In this document: positions 44,603-52,739 of the stretch, one piece after another | Layout of the letters: every line of letters starts with the position of its first letter | Numbering within the stretch: the stretch's first letter is position 1 | NCBI RefSeq assembly: GCF_947631635.1 | Contig: NZ_CANRMB010000003.1 | Span: 62,001 to 126,000, forward strand | Length of the DNA: 64,000 nucleotides | Origin: an uncultured Dysosmobacter sp. | Lineage (GTDB): Bacteria > Bacillota > Clostridia > Oscillospirales > Oscillospiraceae | Direction: 5' to 3' | Notes under the pieces: generated by a model | What the model saw: the letters and a program-made list of their open reading frames with translations, nothing else | The model's database searches: none | What the model was told of the DNA's origin: nothing | Position numbers and translations under genes: made by a program

Positions 44603-44823
44603 GTGAAAGCCCTCTTTTCTGTCAGTTTGGCGGCGGCGGAGCCGGGACAGGCCCAATGGACCCGGTGGCGGGAAAAAACGGCGCCGCATAGGATGGTGCA
44701 AGCGGCCGGGACGCCCCCAGTCAACAACTCCGCGCAGCGTCCGCCCCTGGGTTTGGCGCCGCCGCTTTTTTGAATAGGGAGCCGGTGGGACCAGCCGCCG
44801 GCTCCCCCTTTTGCGTTGGCACC
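44603..44823 (-). other. Long rpe leader with a strong hairpin
   Basis: Most of the 350-base gap between rpe and arsR is the rpe 5' leader. It holds GGGAGCCGG/CCGGCTCCC at 44777-44807 and several GC-rich short stems. It may be an attenuator; no known riboswitch core was recognised, and no gene was seen. Confidence 0.4.
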
Positions 44824-44852
44824 AGTTTATCAAACTCCCGCCGTAAAAGCAA
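44824..44852 (-). promoter_or_regulatory. Promoter of rpe
   Basis: On the minus strand TTGCTT-N17-TAAACT. Confidence 0.5.
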
Positions 44853-44876
44853 CCGAGGACCTAAATTTTTGCTCTG

Positions 44877-44904
44877 TTGCAAAAACGACTTCACAATTTA
44901 GAAT
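44877..44904 (+). promoter_or_regulatory. Promoter of arsR-trxR-trxA operon
   Basis: TTGCAA-N16-TAGAAT. The -10 is the left half of the palindromic operator at 44899-44918. Confidence 0.7.
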
Positions 44905-44918
44905 ATTAAGATATTCTA
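44899..44918. promoter_or_regulatory. Palindromic operator over the -10 (ArsR site)
   Basis: TAGAATAT-TAAG-ATATTCTA is a perfect 8+4+8 inverted repeat lying on the -10 hexamer, 35 bases before arsR. The position predicts autorepression by the ArsR-family product. Confidence 0.8.
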
Positions 44919-44952
44919 ATATTATAAAAGGCAGAGGAAAGGCGGTAAAGCA

Positions 44953-45252
44953 ATGGAAAACCGCATAGACTATGAGGAGCGGGCCGCGCTGCTGAAGGCG
45001 CTCTCCAATCCGGTCCGGCTGCAGATCGTCCATGGCCTGCTGAACACTGGATGCCGCAACGTCAGCTGCATGGAGGTCGAGACGGGCATGTCCCAATCCT
45101 GTATTTCCCAGCATTTGCAGAAGCTGCGGGCGGCGGGCGTGGTAGCGGCGGAGCGGGCTGGAAACGAGGTCTACTACCGTGCCGCGTCCAGCGAGGTGGC
45201 CGCCCTGGTGGCGGCGCTGATGGGAGAGGAGGCTGAGACCTATGTCCTATGA
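44953..45252 (+). CDS. ArsR-family repressor, likely redox or metal sensing
   Basis: This 99-residue winged-helix protein has LKALSNPVRLQIVHGLL, then the recognition helix in GMSQSCISQHLQKLRAAGVV and the wing AERAGNEVYYRA. Three Cys (NTGCRNVSCMEV and SQSC) lie in or next to the DNA-reading helices; the CRNVSC pair recalls the metal- or thiol-sensing helix of ArsR/CadC types, though the usual ELCVCDL is not present. With thioredoxin genes behind it, a thiol redox signal is plausible. Start ATG behind GAGGAAAGG. It overlaps the next gene by 11 bases. Confidence 0.85.
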   Translation: MENRIDYEERAALLKALSNPVRLQIVHGLLNTGCRNVSCMEVETGMSQSCISQHLQKLRAAGVVAAERAGNEVYYRAASSEVAALVAALMGEEAETYVL

Positions 45253-46069
45253 TGTGCTGGTGATCGGCGGCGGCCCGGCGGGGCTGTCTGCGGCGCTGAA
45301 TGTCCGGGCCAGAGGCCGCAGCGTGCTGGTGGTCTCCAATCCGCTGGAGGAAAATCCCCTGTGGCGGGCGGAGAAGGTGGACAACTACCTGGGTCTGCCC
45401 GGCATGTCGGGCCCCCAGCTGCTGACCGCCCTGCGCCGCCACGCGGAGGAGGCCGGAGCGGAGTTTTGCGCCGGAAAGGTGCTGAACGCCGTCCGCATGG
45501 GAGACACCTGGTACGTGAGCATCGGGAGCGACATGGAGAACGCGAAGGCACTCGTCCTGGCGGCGGGCGTGGCCCGGGGGAAGAAATTCCCCGGCGAGGC
45601 GGAATTCCTGGGGCGGGGCGTCAGCTACTGCGCCACCTGCGACGGGATGCTGTACCGGGGCAAGCCGGTGGCGGTGCTGGGATACGGCGATGCCGCCCGC
45701 CGGGAGGCTGAGTTCCTGCAAAGCATCGGCTGCTCCGTTACCTACTTCGACAGGCCGAAGCACTGCGCCATCACCGGAGGGACCCAGGTGGAGGCCGTCA
45801 CCTGCGACGGGGAGACGGTCCCGGCGGCGGGGGTGTTCCTGCTGCGGCCCACCATGGCGCCCACGGACCTCTTTCCGGGGCTGGCTGTGGAAAACGGCTA
45901 TGTGACGGTGGACCGGAGGATGGCTACCAACCTGCCGGGCCTGTTCGCGGCGGGAGACTGCACCGGCGGTCCCCTCCAGGTGTCCAAGGCCGCAGGAGAG
46001 GGCCTGGTGGCGGGACAGAGCGCCGCCGGATATGCGGCGGAATTATCAAGAAAAACAAATTTGAAATAA
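45242..46069 (+). CDS. Flavin thioredoxin reductase-like, NADPH site degenerate
   Basis: This 275-residue flavoprotein has the FAD loop VIGGGPAGLSAALN, redox pair CATC (130-133) in GVSYCATCDGMLYRG, and C-terminal FAD contact GLFAAGDCTGGPLQ. It is shorter than NADPH-TrxR (about 310). The second nucleotide domain reads AVLGYGDAARREAEF and lacks the HRRxxxR motif that holds NADPH phosphate. Such loss is known for ferredoxin-dependent flavin thioredoxin reductases of clostridia (FFTR). It sits in arsR-trxR-trxA, so thioredoxin 18 bases on is the likely partner. Confidence 0.85.
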   Translation: MSYDVLVIGGGPAGLSAALNVRARGRSVLVVSNPLEENPLWRAEKVDNYLGLPGMSGPQLLTALRRHAEEAGAEFCAGKVLNAVRMGDTWYVSIGSDMENAKALVLAAGVARGKKFPGEAEFLGRGVSYCATCDGMLYRGKPVAVLGYGDAARREAEFLQSIGCSVTYFDRPKHCAITGGTQVEAVTCDGETVPAAGVFLLRPTMAPTDLFPGLAVENGYVTVDRRMATNLPGLFAAGDCTGGPLQVSKAAGEGLVAGQSAAGYAAELSRKTNLK

Positions 46070-46087
46070 AACAAAGGAGAAACGATT

Positions 46088-46405
46088 ATGGCGATCAATC
46101 ATTTGAAAACTGCGGAATTCGACGCGGCTGTGGACGCGGCGCCTCTGGCGATGGTGGACTTCTGGGCCTCCTGGTGCGGCCCCTGCAAGATGCTCTCCCC
46201 GGTGGTGGAGGCCATCGCGGAACAGTATGCGGGCAAGGCCCTGGTGGGCAAGGTCAATGTGGACGAGGAGCCGGAGCTGGCGGCACGCTTCGGCGTGATG
46301 AGCATCCCCACGGTGGTGTTTCTGAAAGATGGCCGGGAGTTTGACCGGAAGGTGGGCGTGATGCCCGCCGAGGCATTCACCTCCGTTTTGGACGAAAATC
46401 TGTAA
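46088..46405 (+). CDS. trxA: Thioredoxin
   Basis: This 105-residue protein has the classic active site WASWCGPCKML, the cis-Pro MSIPTVVFLKDG, and a normal C-terminal helix. AAAGGAG precedes the ATG. It is the last gene of the redox operon and is the expected substrate of the flavin reductase upstream. Confidence 0.97.
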   Translation: MAINHLKTAEFDAAVDAAPLAMVDFWASWCGPCKMLSPVVEAIAEQYAGKALVGKVNVDEEPELAARFGVMSIPTVVFLKDGREFDRKVGVMPAEAFTSVLDENL

Positions 46406-46418
46406 AGCATTTTTGACA

Positions 46419-46445
46419 GAGCGCCCCGCAGAAGCGGGGCGCTCT
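46419..46445. terminator. Hairpin between trxA and the MocR gene
   Basis: GAGCGCCCCGC/GCGGGGCGCTC around AGAA. It sits between converging genes and touches the MocR stop; the T run is poor on the plus strand. Confidence 0.6.
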
Positions 46446-46446
46446 G

Positions 46447-47832
46447 TTATGCAAATACCTGTGACAGCAGGGCCATGGCCTCCGGCAGCTGGCCGGGACC
46501 CAGGCCGGCGTAATTCACCACCAGCGTATGGGCATATCCGGGGCGGGGAATGGCGGCGTACTCGGACAAAAAGCCCAGCCGGATGCCCAGCGCCTCCGCC
46601 CGCCGCCGGAGGGAATCGTCGTCCTGCTCTGTATCCAGATGCAGCAGGAAATGGAGACCGGCTCCCTGCTCGGAGATGGTGATGCGCCGGGAGAAGGCGC
46701 TGGCGTGAAAGGCTTCCAGCACGGCGGCGCGGCGGTCCCGGTATTCCTTCCGCATCCGGGAGAGGTGCTGCTCATAGTGGCCCCGGCTGAGGAACCGGGC
46801 CAGAACATGCTGCTCCAGCGCCGGGACGGTGCAGGCGTAGAAGTCCAGCTCCCAGCGGTAGCGCTCCAGCAGGCTGGGCGGCAGGACCATGAAGCCCACG
46901 CGCATGGAGGGCGAGATGGTCTGGGAGAAGGTGTTCATGTAGATGACCCGCCCGCCGCCGTCGATGCTCTGCAGGGTGGGGATGGGCCGTCCGGCAAAGC
47001 GGAACTCGCTGTCATAGTCGTCCTCGATGATAACGCCGCCGGTCTCCTCCGCCCACCGGAGCAGGGCCTGCCGGCGGCCGATGGGTGTGACGATGCCGGT
47101 GGGATAGTGGTGGGAGGGGGAGATGTGGACCACATTGGCTTTGGACGCCTTCAGGGCGTCCAGATCCATGCCCCACTGGTCCAGGGGCACCGGCACACAG
47201 GCGGACCCGCATTTGTGATAGATCTGCCGGATCTTGGGATAGCCCGGGTCCTCCACCGCAAACACCGCGTCCCGGCCCAGGAGCTGAGCCAGCAGCAGGT
47301 ACAGGTACTCCGCGCCCGCCCCCACCACGATCTGCTCCGGGGACACCGCCATGCCCTTGAGGTCCCGCAGGTCGTCGGCAATGGCCTGCCGCAGGGCGAA
47401 AAGCCCCTGGTGGGGCACCGGGGCGAGAAGGGCCGCGCCGCCCTCGGACAGGACCTGCCGGGTCAGCCGCGCCCAGGTGGACACCGGAAAGCGGGAGCCG
47501 TCCACCCGGTTGCTCCGCAGGTCCAGCTTCCAGGCGGCGGGCGGCGCTTCCGGCGGGATGGACACCGGGGCGGCGGCCTCCGGCGCCCGGTCCAGGGCGG
47601 AGACGAAAAACCCCCGCTTGGGCTGGGTGTAGACATAGCCCTCCGCCTCCAGCTGCTGGTAGGCGCCCTCCACGGTGATGACGGAGACGTGCAGATGCTC
47701 CGCCAGGGCGCGCTTGGAGGGCAGGCGCTCCCCCGCTGTCAGGGTGCCGTTCAGGATGTCCGCCCGGATGCGGCGGTACAGGTATTCATACAGGGGGAGT
47801 CCTCCCCGTTCTTCCAGCGGATAGGTCAGCAT
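46447..47832 (-). CDS. MocR-family regulator lacking the PLP lysine
   Basis: This 461-residue protein has a GntR-type winged helix (RADILNGTLTAGERLPSKRALAEHL) fused to an aminotransferase-like domain. PLP-pocket residues DPGYP (near 196), EDDYDSEF (270-277) and RVGFMVLPP are kept. In MNTFSQTISPSMR, however, the usual Lys (FSKT) that bonds PLP is Gln304 (codon CAG). It is divergent from an ECF S component 108 bases away, the pattern of PdxR/PdxU vitamin B6 control. It may bind PLP non-covalently, bind another ligand, or be constitutive. Confidence 0.9.
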   Translation of the reverse strand: MLTYPLEERGGLPLYEYLYRRIRADILNGTLTAGERLPSKRALAEHLHVSVITVEGAYQQLEAEGYVYTQPKRGFFVSALDRAPEAAAPVSIPPEAPPAAWKLDLRSNRVDGSRFPVSTWARLTRQVLSEGGAALLAPVPHQGLFALRQAIADDLRDLKGMAVSPEQIVVGAGAEYLYLLLAQLLGRDAVFAVEDPGYPKIRQIYHKCGSACVPVPLDQWGMDLDALKASKANVVHISPSHHYPTGIVTPIGRRQALLRWAEETGGVIIEDDYDSEFRFAGRPIPTLQSIDGGGRVIYMNTFSQTISPSMRVGFMVLPPSLLERYRWELDFYACTVPALEQHVLARFLSRGHYEQHLSRMRKEYRDRRAAVLEAFHASAFSRRITISEQGAGLHFLLHLDTEQDDDSLRRRAEALGIRLGFLSEYAAIPRPGYAHTLVVNYAGLGPGQLPEAMALLSQVFA

Positions 47833-47878
47833 ATGCCGTCTCCTTTCTGATCTTATAAAAAAGAATAAAATTGACTAT

Positions 47879-47906
47879 TTGAATCATATCACAATTGCCG
47901 TATGAT
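47879..47906 (+). promoter_or_regulatory. Promoter of the ECF S-component gene
   Basis: TTGAAT-N16-TATGAT in the 108-base divergent region, likely the target of the MocR regulator. Confidence 0.5.
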
Positions 47907-47940
47907 GGCAACAGCTTCAAGAGCGGAAGGAGAGTGAAAG

Positions 47941-48459
47941 ATGAAGGCGAATCAGACAAGGCTGTGGGTCATGACGGCGCTGTTTGCGGCGCTGGGCTAT
48001 GTGGCGACCAGGGTGCTGATGGTCCCCTCCCCCACCGGCGGCTATATGAACCTGGGCGACGCGGTGGTGCTGCTGGGCGCGTTTCTGCTGGGCCCGGTCT
48101 ATGGCGCCATTGCCGGAGGCACCGGCCCCGCGCTGGCGGACCTGCTGTCGGGCTATCCGGCCTGGGTGCCCGGAACGCTGGTCATCAAGGCGCTTATGGG
48201 CCTGACAGCGGCCGTGCTGTACCGCGGACTGGGGAAAAAGCCCTGGGCGCTGGTGGTGTGCGGCGCGGCAGCGGAGGCGATCATGGTCGTGGGCTACTGG
48301 CTGTATGACGGCCTGTTCATTGTGGGGAGTCTGGCGGGCAGCGCCGCGGGGATCCCCAGCAATTTGGCGCAGGCGGCCTTTGGCATCGCGGTCTCCACGC
48401 TGCTGGCGCTGGCCCTGCGGAGGAACAGCTATGTCCGGCGTGAATTTTCCAGCCTGTAA
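47941..48459 (+). CDS. ECF transporter S component (PdxU/HMP-type)
   Basis: This 172-residue membrane protein has about six spans and the DUF3816-type S-component look: LWVMTALFAALGYVATR, GGYMNLGDAVVLLGAFLLGP, GTGPALADLLSGYP and FIVGSLAGSAAGIPSNLAQ. It would bind a vitamin and work with a shared EcfAAT module not in this window. Divergent pairing with a MocR regulator points to pyridoxine or a related B6/thiamin precursor. GGAAGGAGAG precedes the ATG. Confidence 0.85.
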   Translation: MKANQTRLWVMTALFAALGYVATRVLMVPSPTGGYMNLGDAVVLLGAFLLGPVYGAIAGGTGPALADLLSGYPAWVPGTLVIKALMGLTAAVLYRGLGKKPWALVVCGAAAEAIMVVGYWLYDGLFIVGSLAGSAAGIPSNLAQAAFGIAVSTLLALALRRNSYVRREFSSL

Positions 48460-48468
48460 ATGCAAAAA

Positions 48469-48506
48469 CAAAGCCCCCGCGGGTTCTAAAATCCGCGGGG
48501 GCTTTG
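48469..48506. terminator. Terminator between ECF-S and DUF975 genes
   Basis: AAGCCCCCGCGG/CCGCGGGGGCTT around a 10-base loop. It serves both converging genes; the T runs are short. Confidence 0.75.
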
Positions 48507-48514
48507 TACGCTGT

Positions 48515-49381
48515 TTACAGGCCGCCCAAGCCGTCGGGGCCCATGCCGTTGTTCCAGGCGTCCCGGTCCTGCTGGGGCGCGGCGTCCTCTCCCACGCCGG
48601 AGGTGCGCTTGGCGGTCTCAAAGTAGCCCAAGTCCACGCACTGGTAGTTGGGCCGGTAGAACAGGGATACCGCCAGGGACCACAGTCCCCCCACCAGCCC
48701 CCAGGCCCAGAGGGGAAGAGGCATGGAGCTTTCAAACTGCTGGATCAGGACAGCGGGGTCCGGATAACCGCCGGATAAAAGGGCTTGGAACATGAACTGA
48801 TACAGCAGGACTGTCAGAATGATGACGGGGAGGCTCTCCAGAAGGCCCCAGCCCAGATAGCTCAGGTCCAGGGTGAAGAGCTGGCCCTTGTAGCCTGCGG
48901 TCTGCCGCTTGCTCATGTCCAGCGCCTCCATCACGCCGATGCCCGGGTTTTCACACAGGTTGTACAGCGCGAAGCGGTAGCGGTAAGATGCGATGATGCC
49001 GGGGATCACAAAGAGCATGGACCACAGGGAGACGAAGACAGCCGTTATGATCTCCAGGCCGATGATCTTGCCGACGAAGGAGAAGCCGTCGAACAGGGTC
49101 AGGTATTCGGCCCGCTCGCCCCGGCGGATGGCCATGCAGTACAGCACGAAGCCGACACCGAGGATGGAGTTCAGCAGCGCCGCCAGTACATAGACGAAGA
49201 TGCCCAGCAGATTTCGGTCCATTAAGGCCTGGCCGTTGCCCGCCCACTCGTCCACCAGATCGATGACCATCAAAAGCACCAGATACAGCGCCGTCATGGC
49301 CTTGGGGGATACCTGGGCGTCCGCCAGCAGGTCTTTGGTATCAGCTTTCAGCTGTTTTCGGTCGATCAACTCAGCCATCAT
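48515..49381 (-). CDS. DUF975-family integral membrane protein
   Basis: This 288-residue protein has about six hydrophobic spans. Segments matching my memory of DUF975 proteins are IFVYVLAALLNSILGVGF, SLWSMLFVIPGIIASYRYRFALYNLCENPGIG, and MSKRQTAGYKGQLFTLDLSYLGW. The tail is polar and ends GMGPDGLGGL. The start was set at the first ATG of the ATGATG at 49381, 8 bases after GGAGG; the frame continues upstream with no ribosome site. Function unknown; such proteins are common in Firmicutes membranes. Confidence 0.82.
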   Translation of the reverse strand: MMAELIDRKQLKADTKDLLADAQVSPKAMTALYLVLLMVIDLVDEWAGNGQALMDRNLLGIFVYVLAALLNSILGVGFVLYCMAIRRGERAEYLTLFDGFSFVGKIIGLEIITAVFVSLWSMLFVIPGIIASYRYRFALYNLCENPGIGVMEALDMSKRQTAGYKGQLFTLDLSYLGWGLLESLPVIILTVLLYQFMFQALLSGGYPDPAVLIQQFESSMPLPLWAWGLVGGLWSLAVSLFYRPNYQCVDLGYFETAKRTSGVGEDAAPQQDRDAWNNGMGPDGLGGL

Positions 49382-49579
49382 GGAAGGGTCCTCCATATGT
49401 TCAGAATAGCCGGCGCTCCGGCAGATAGGATAAAAACAGTCTATCATGTTTCGGCGGAATTGACAAGCGAGGCTGCCGGAATCCGGCGGTATTTCCTTCA
49501 CAGCGGGCAAAGATATCCAAAATTACCAGGGAATTGTGAAAAAAAGAACATTTTCCGCAAAAATTGTCGTTCACAGTCT
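49382..49579. other. Divergent gap between DUF975 and rnf
   Basis: There are 336 bases between the DUF975 start and rnfC. The left 200 hold no recognised gene or hairpin. The right part holds the rnf promoter and structured leader. Confidence 0.5.
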
Positions 49580-49608
49580 GGACATTTTTAAAATTTAGGT
49601 GTAGAATG
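49580..49608 (+). promoter_or_regulatory. Promoter of the rnf operon
   Basis: TGGACA-N17-TAGAAT, 110 bases before rnfC. Confidence 0.6.
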
Positions 49609-49632
49609 AAGCGCAGTATGTGGTAGTATCAC

Positions 49633-49685
49633 CAGGGCGTATCTGCCTGCTCCCAGCCCATGGATCAGGCTCTGCCAGCGCCCTG
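49633..49685 (+). promoter_or_regulatory. Structured leader of the rnf operon
   Basis: CAGGGCG (49633-49639) pairs with CGCCCTG (49679-49685), enclosing GCCTG/CAGGC (49645-49670). This two-stem element ends 32 bases before the rnfC ATG. It matches no riboswitch core I know. Confidence 0.4.
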
Positions 49686-49717
49686 ACGCTATCAGGAGTA
49701 AAAATGAGGTGAAGACA

Positions 49718-51091
49718 ATGGCACACGCTTTCTTTGGCGGCGTTCATCCAAATGACATGAAAGCCGCGACCAATGAAAAGGCCATCGAACAGCTGGCACC
49801 GCCGGCAGAGGTGGTCATCCCCATGTCGATGCACTTTGGCGCACCTTGCACTCCCCTGGTAAAAGCGGGGGACCATGTAAAAGTGGGCCAGAAGATCGGC
49901 GAATTCCGCGGCCTGGGCGCGCCCATCCACGCCAGTGTTTCCGGCACGGTCAAGGCTGTGGAGCCCCGCCCCTATTCCATGGGCGGCAACATGATGTCCG
50001 TGATCATCGAGAATGATTTCCAGGACGAGCTGTCTGAAGAGGTCCAGGCACCCGCCGATCCCGACGCCCTGACGGTGGACGAGATGGTGGAGGCCGTCAA
50101 GAACGCCGGCATCGTCGGCATGGGCGGCGCGACCTTCCCCACCCACGTCAAGATCTCCGGCGGCATCGGCAAGGTCGATACCGTCATCATCAACGGCGCG
50201 GAGTGCGAGCCCTACATCACCGGCGACCATCGCACCATGCTGGAGCGCCCCGAGGAGATCATCGGCGGCTGCAAGTATCTGGCCAAGATGTTCGGCGTGG
50301 ACAAGGTCATCATCGGCGTGGAGGACAACAAGCAGAACGGCATCGACGCCATGAACAAGGTCATTGCCGAGCAGAAGGCCCCCGTGGTGGTGGAGCCCCT
50401 GCACTGCCGTTACCCCCAGGGCGGTGAGAAACAGCTCTGCCAGGCCATCACCGGCAAGCAGGTGCCTCCCGGAGGACTGCCCAGCAACATCGGCTGCGCC
50501 GTGTTCAATATCAACACCACCTGCGCCATCTACCGCGCCATCACCCAGGGCATGCCCGTGGTGAACAAGATCGTCACGGTCTCCGGCTCCGGCGTCATTG
50601 AGCCGAAGAACATTGAGTGCCCCATCGGCACCCCGGTGTCCCTTCTGTTCGACGCCTGCGGCGGCCTGAAGGACGGTACATACAAGATCATCGCCGGCGG
50701 CCCCATGATGGGCATGGCGCAGTACACCGCAGATGTTCCCGTGGGCAAGGGCACCGGCGCGATGCTGGCCTTCTGCGAGAACGAGGAGCAGACCGTGGAG
50801 AATCCCCAGTGTATCCGCTGCGGCAAGTGCGTCGCCGCCTGCCCCGTGCACCTGGAGCCCCTGTTTATGTATCAGTATGCCGCCAAGGGCATGGTGGATG
50901 AGCTGAACGACGCCCACATTATGGACTGCATGGAGTGCGGCGCCTGCGCTTACGCCTGCCCCGCCCGGATGCATCTGACCCATATGTTCAAATACGGTAA
51001 GCAGCTGGTGAAGAACAAGATGGCTGCCGATAAGGCCGCGGCCGAGGCCAAGAAGGCCGCGGAAGAGAAGAAGGAGGCTGTGAACAAATGA
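49718..51091 (+). CDS. rnfC: Rnf complex subunit C
   Basis: This 457-residue subunit is the NADH/FMN-binding part of the Na+ (or H+)-pumping ferredoxin:NAD oxidoreductase. It has GxGGATFPTHVK (here GMGGATFPTHVKIS), NGAECEPYITGDH, and two [4Fe-4S] motifs near the end, CIRCGKCVAACPVHL and CMECGACAYACPARM. The Lys/Ala-rich tail is typical. ATG at 49718 behind ATGAGGTGA. It is first of the operon and overlaps rnfD by 4 bases. It lies on the cytosolic face. Confidence 0.97.
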   Translation: MAHAFFGGVHPNDMKAATNEKAIEQLAPPAEVVIPMSMHFGAPCTPLVKAGDHVKVGQKIGEFRGLGAPIHASVSGTVKAVEPRPYSMGGNMMSVIIENDFQDELSEEVQAPADPDALTVDEMVEAVKNAGIVGMGGATFPTHVKISGGIGKVDTVIINGAECEPYITGDHRTMLERPEEIIGGCKYLAKMFGVDKVIIGVEDNKQNGIDAMNKVIAEQKAPVVVEPLHCRYPQGGEKQLCQAITGKQVPPGGLPSNIGCAVFNINTTCAIYRAITQGMPVVNKIVTVSGSGVIEPKNIECPIGTPVSLLFDACGGLKDGTYKIIAGGPMMGMAQYTADVPVGKGTGAMLAFCENEEQTVENPQCIRCGKCVAACPVHLEPLFMYQYAAKGMVDELNDAHIMDCMECGACAYACPARMHLTHMFKYGKQLVKNKMAADKAAAEAKKAAEEKKEAVNK

Positions 51092-52107
51092 CGGATTACA
51101 AGAATTTGAAGCTCATTGCCACTTCCAATCCTCATATCCGCAGCAGCGAGACCACCCGCTCCATCATGCTGGACGTAGTCATCGCCATGGTGCCCGCCCT
51201 GGTGTGGGCCGTGTTCTGCTTTGGCGTGAAGGCCCTGACCCTGACCGTGGTGTCTGTGGTGGGCTGCATGTTCTTTGAGTGGCTGTACCGCAAGCTCATG
51301 AAGAAGCCCCAGTCCGTGGGCGACCTCAGCGCCGTGGTCACCGGTATGCTGCTGGCGTTCGTCAGCCCCGTTACCACCCCCTACTGGACGATCCTCATCG
51401 GCGACTTCTTCGCCATCGTGGTGGTCAAGCAGCTCTTCGGCGGCATCGGCAAGAACTTTGTCAACCCCGCCCTGGCCGGCCGTGCGTTCCTGCTGGGCAG
51501 CTATGCCGGCATCATGACCACCTGGGTGGATCCCGCCGTCAATAAGGCGCCCCTGCTGGGCGGCGCCGCGGATGTCGTCACTGCCGCCACCCCGCTGGCC
51601 TATATGAAGACCGGCGACATGGAGGGCCTGAAGGGCCTCTACAGCGTGGCCGACATGTTCCTGGGCAAGACCGGCGGCTCCCTGGGCGAGGTTTCCGCCC
51701 TGCTGCTGATCGTCGGCGGCGTGTATCTGATCTGGCGCAAGGTCATCAACTGGCAGACCCCCGTGGCCTACATCGGCACCGTGGCTGTCCTGACCTTCCT
51801 GTTCCCCAAGGCCGGCTCCAGCGTGGAGTGGATGCTGTACAGCCTGTTCGGCGGCGGCCTGATGCTGGGCGCCTTTTTCATGGCCACGGACTACGCCACC
51901 TCTCCCGTCACCAAGAAGGGCCAGCTGATCTTCGGCATCGGCTGCGGCCTGTTCACCGTGTTCATCCGTTACTTCGGCTCCTATAACGAAGGCGTCTGCT
52001 ACTCCATCATGGTCATGAACCTGTGTGTGGCCCTGATCGACAAGTACACCAAGCCCACTCGTTTTGGCGTCGTGAAATCCGATAAGAAGGAGGCGGCTGC
52101 GAAATGA
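51088..52107 (+). CDS. rnfD: Rnf complex subunit D
   Basis: This 339-residue membrane subunit is related to NqrB. It has about nine spans, SSETTRSIMLDVVIAMVPA-like opening, and a DLSAVVTGMLLAFVSPV turn. The covalent-FMN Thr region ADVVTAATPLAYM (near 155-170) is present, and FFMATDYATSPVTKKGQ near 265. Part of the ion path. Overlaps rnfC and rnfG by 4 bases each, showing tight coupling. Confidence 0.97.
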   Translation: MTDYKNLKLIATSNPHIRSSETTRSIMLDVVIAMVPALVWAVFCFGVKALTLTVVSVVGCMFFEWLYRKLMKKPQSVGDLSAVVTGMLLAFVSPVTTPYWTILIGDFFAIVVVKQLFGGIGKNFVNPALAGRAFLLGSYAGIMTTWVDPAVNKAPLLGGAADVVTAATPLAYMKTGDMEGLKGLYSVADMFLGKTGGSLGEVSALLLIVGGVYLIWRKVINWQTPVAYIGTVAVLTFLFPKAGSSVEWMLYSLFGGGLMLGAFFMATDYATSPVTKKGQLIFGIGCGLFTVFIRYFGSYNEGVCYSIMVMNLCVALIDKYTKPTRFGVVKSDKKEAAAK

Positions 52108-52721
52108 GCAACGAAGTGAAAACCAAGGAAAAGGTCGATATGGACCCCAAGTACATCATCAAGCTGACCGTGACTCTGTTTGTGACCTGCGTGATCGTCG
52201 CCGGCCTGTTGGGCTATGTCAACAGCATCACCGCCGGTCCCATTGCGGAGACCAACTGGCAGAATACCGTGGCGGCCATGAAGGCCGTCGTGGCTGATCC
52301 CGACAACACCGAGTTCTCCGAGGCCATGGAGAACAGCGACGCCATGACCGCCGCGGCCTCCGGTGCCGGCGCCACCCTGGACTCCGTGTATGAGTACCAG
52401 GTGGGCGGCGAATTTGGCGGCTATGCCGTCAAGATCGTGGCCAGCGGCTCCCAGGACAACATCGAGATGATGGTGGGCGTGGACAGCGAGGGAGCTGTCT
52501 CCGGCGTCTCCATCGTCAAGAACTCTGAGACCTCCGGCATCGGCTCCAAGGTCATGACCAACGTCAACGGCGTTCTGGACCAGTTCATCGGCAAGAGCGC
52601 CGCCGACGGCACCCTGGTGGTCGGCACCAATGTGGACGCCATCTCCGGCGCCACCGTGTCCACCAAGGGCGTCACCACCGGCGTCAATGCCGCGCTGGCC
52701 GTGGCCGGCGCCATCGGCTGA
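52104..52721 (+). CDS. rnfG: Rnf complex subunit G
   Basis: This 205-residue subunit has one N-terminal membrane span (IIKLTVTLFVTCVIVAGLLGY) and an extracytosolic flavin domain. The covalent FMN site is the Thr in DAISGATVSTKGV near 180, the S/T-G-A-T motif shared with NqrC. It takes electrons across the membrane in the complex. ATG overlaps rnfD by 4 bases. Confidence 0.96.
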   Translation: MSNEVKTKEKVDMDPKYIIKLTVTLFVTCVIVAGLLGYVNSITAGPIAETNWQNTVAAMKAVVADPDNTEFSEAMENSDAMTAAASGAGATLDSVYEYQVGGEFGGYAVKIVASGSQDNIEMMVGVDSEGAVSGVSIVKNSETSGIGSKVMTNVNGVLDQFIGKSAADGTLVVGTNVDAISGATVSTKGVTTGVNAALAVAGAIG

Positions 52722-52739
52722 GAAAGGGGGAGCTGAACT

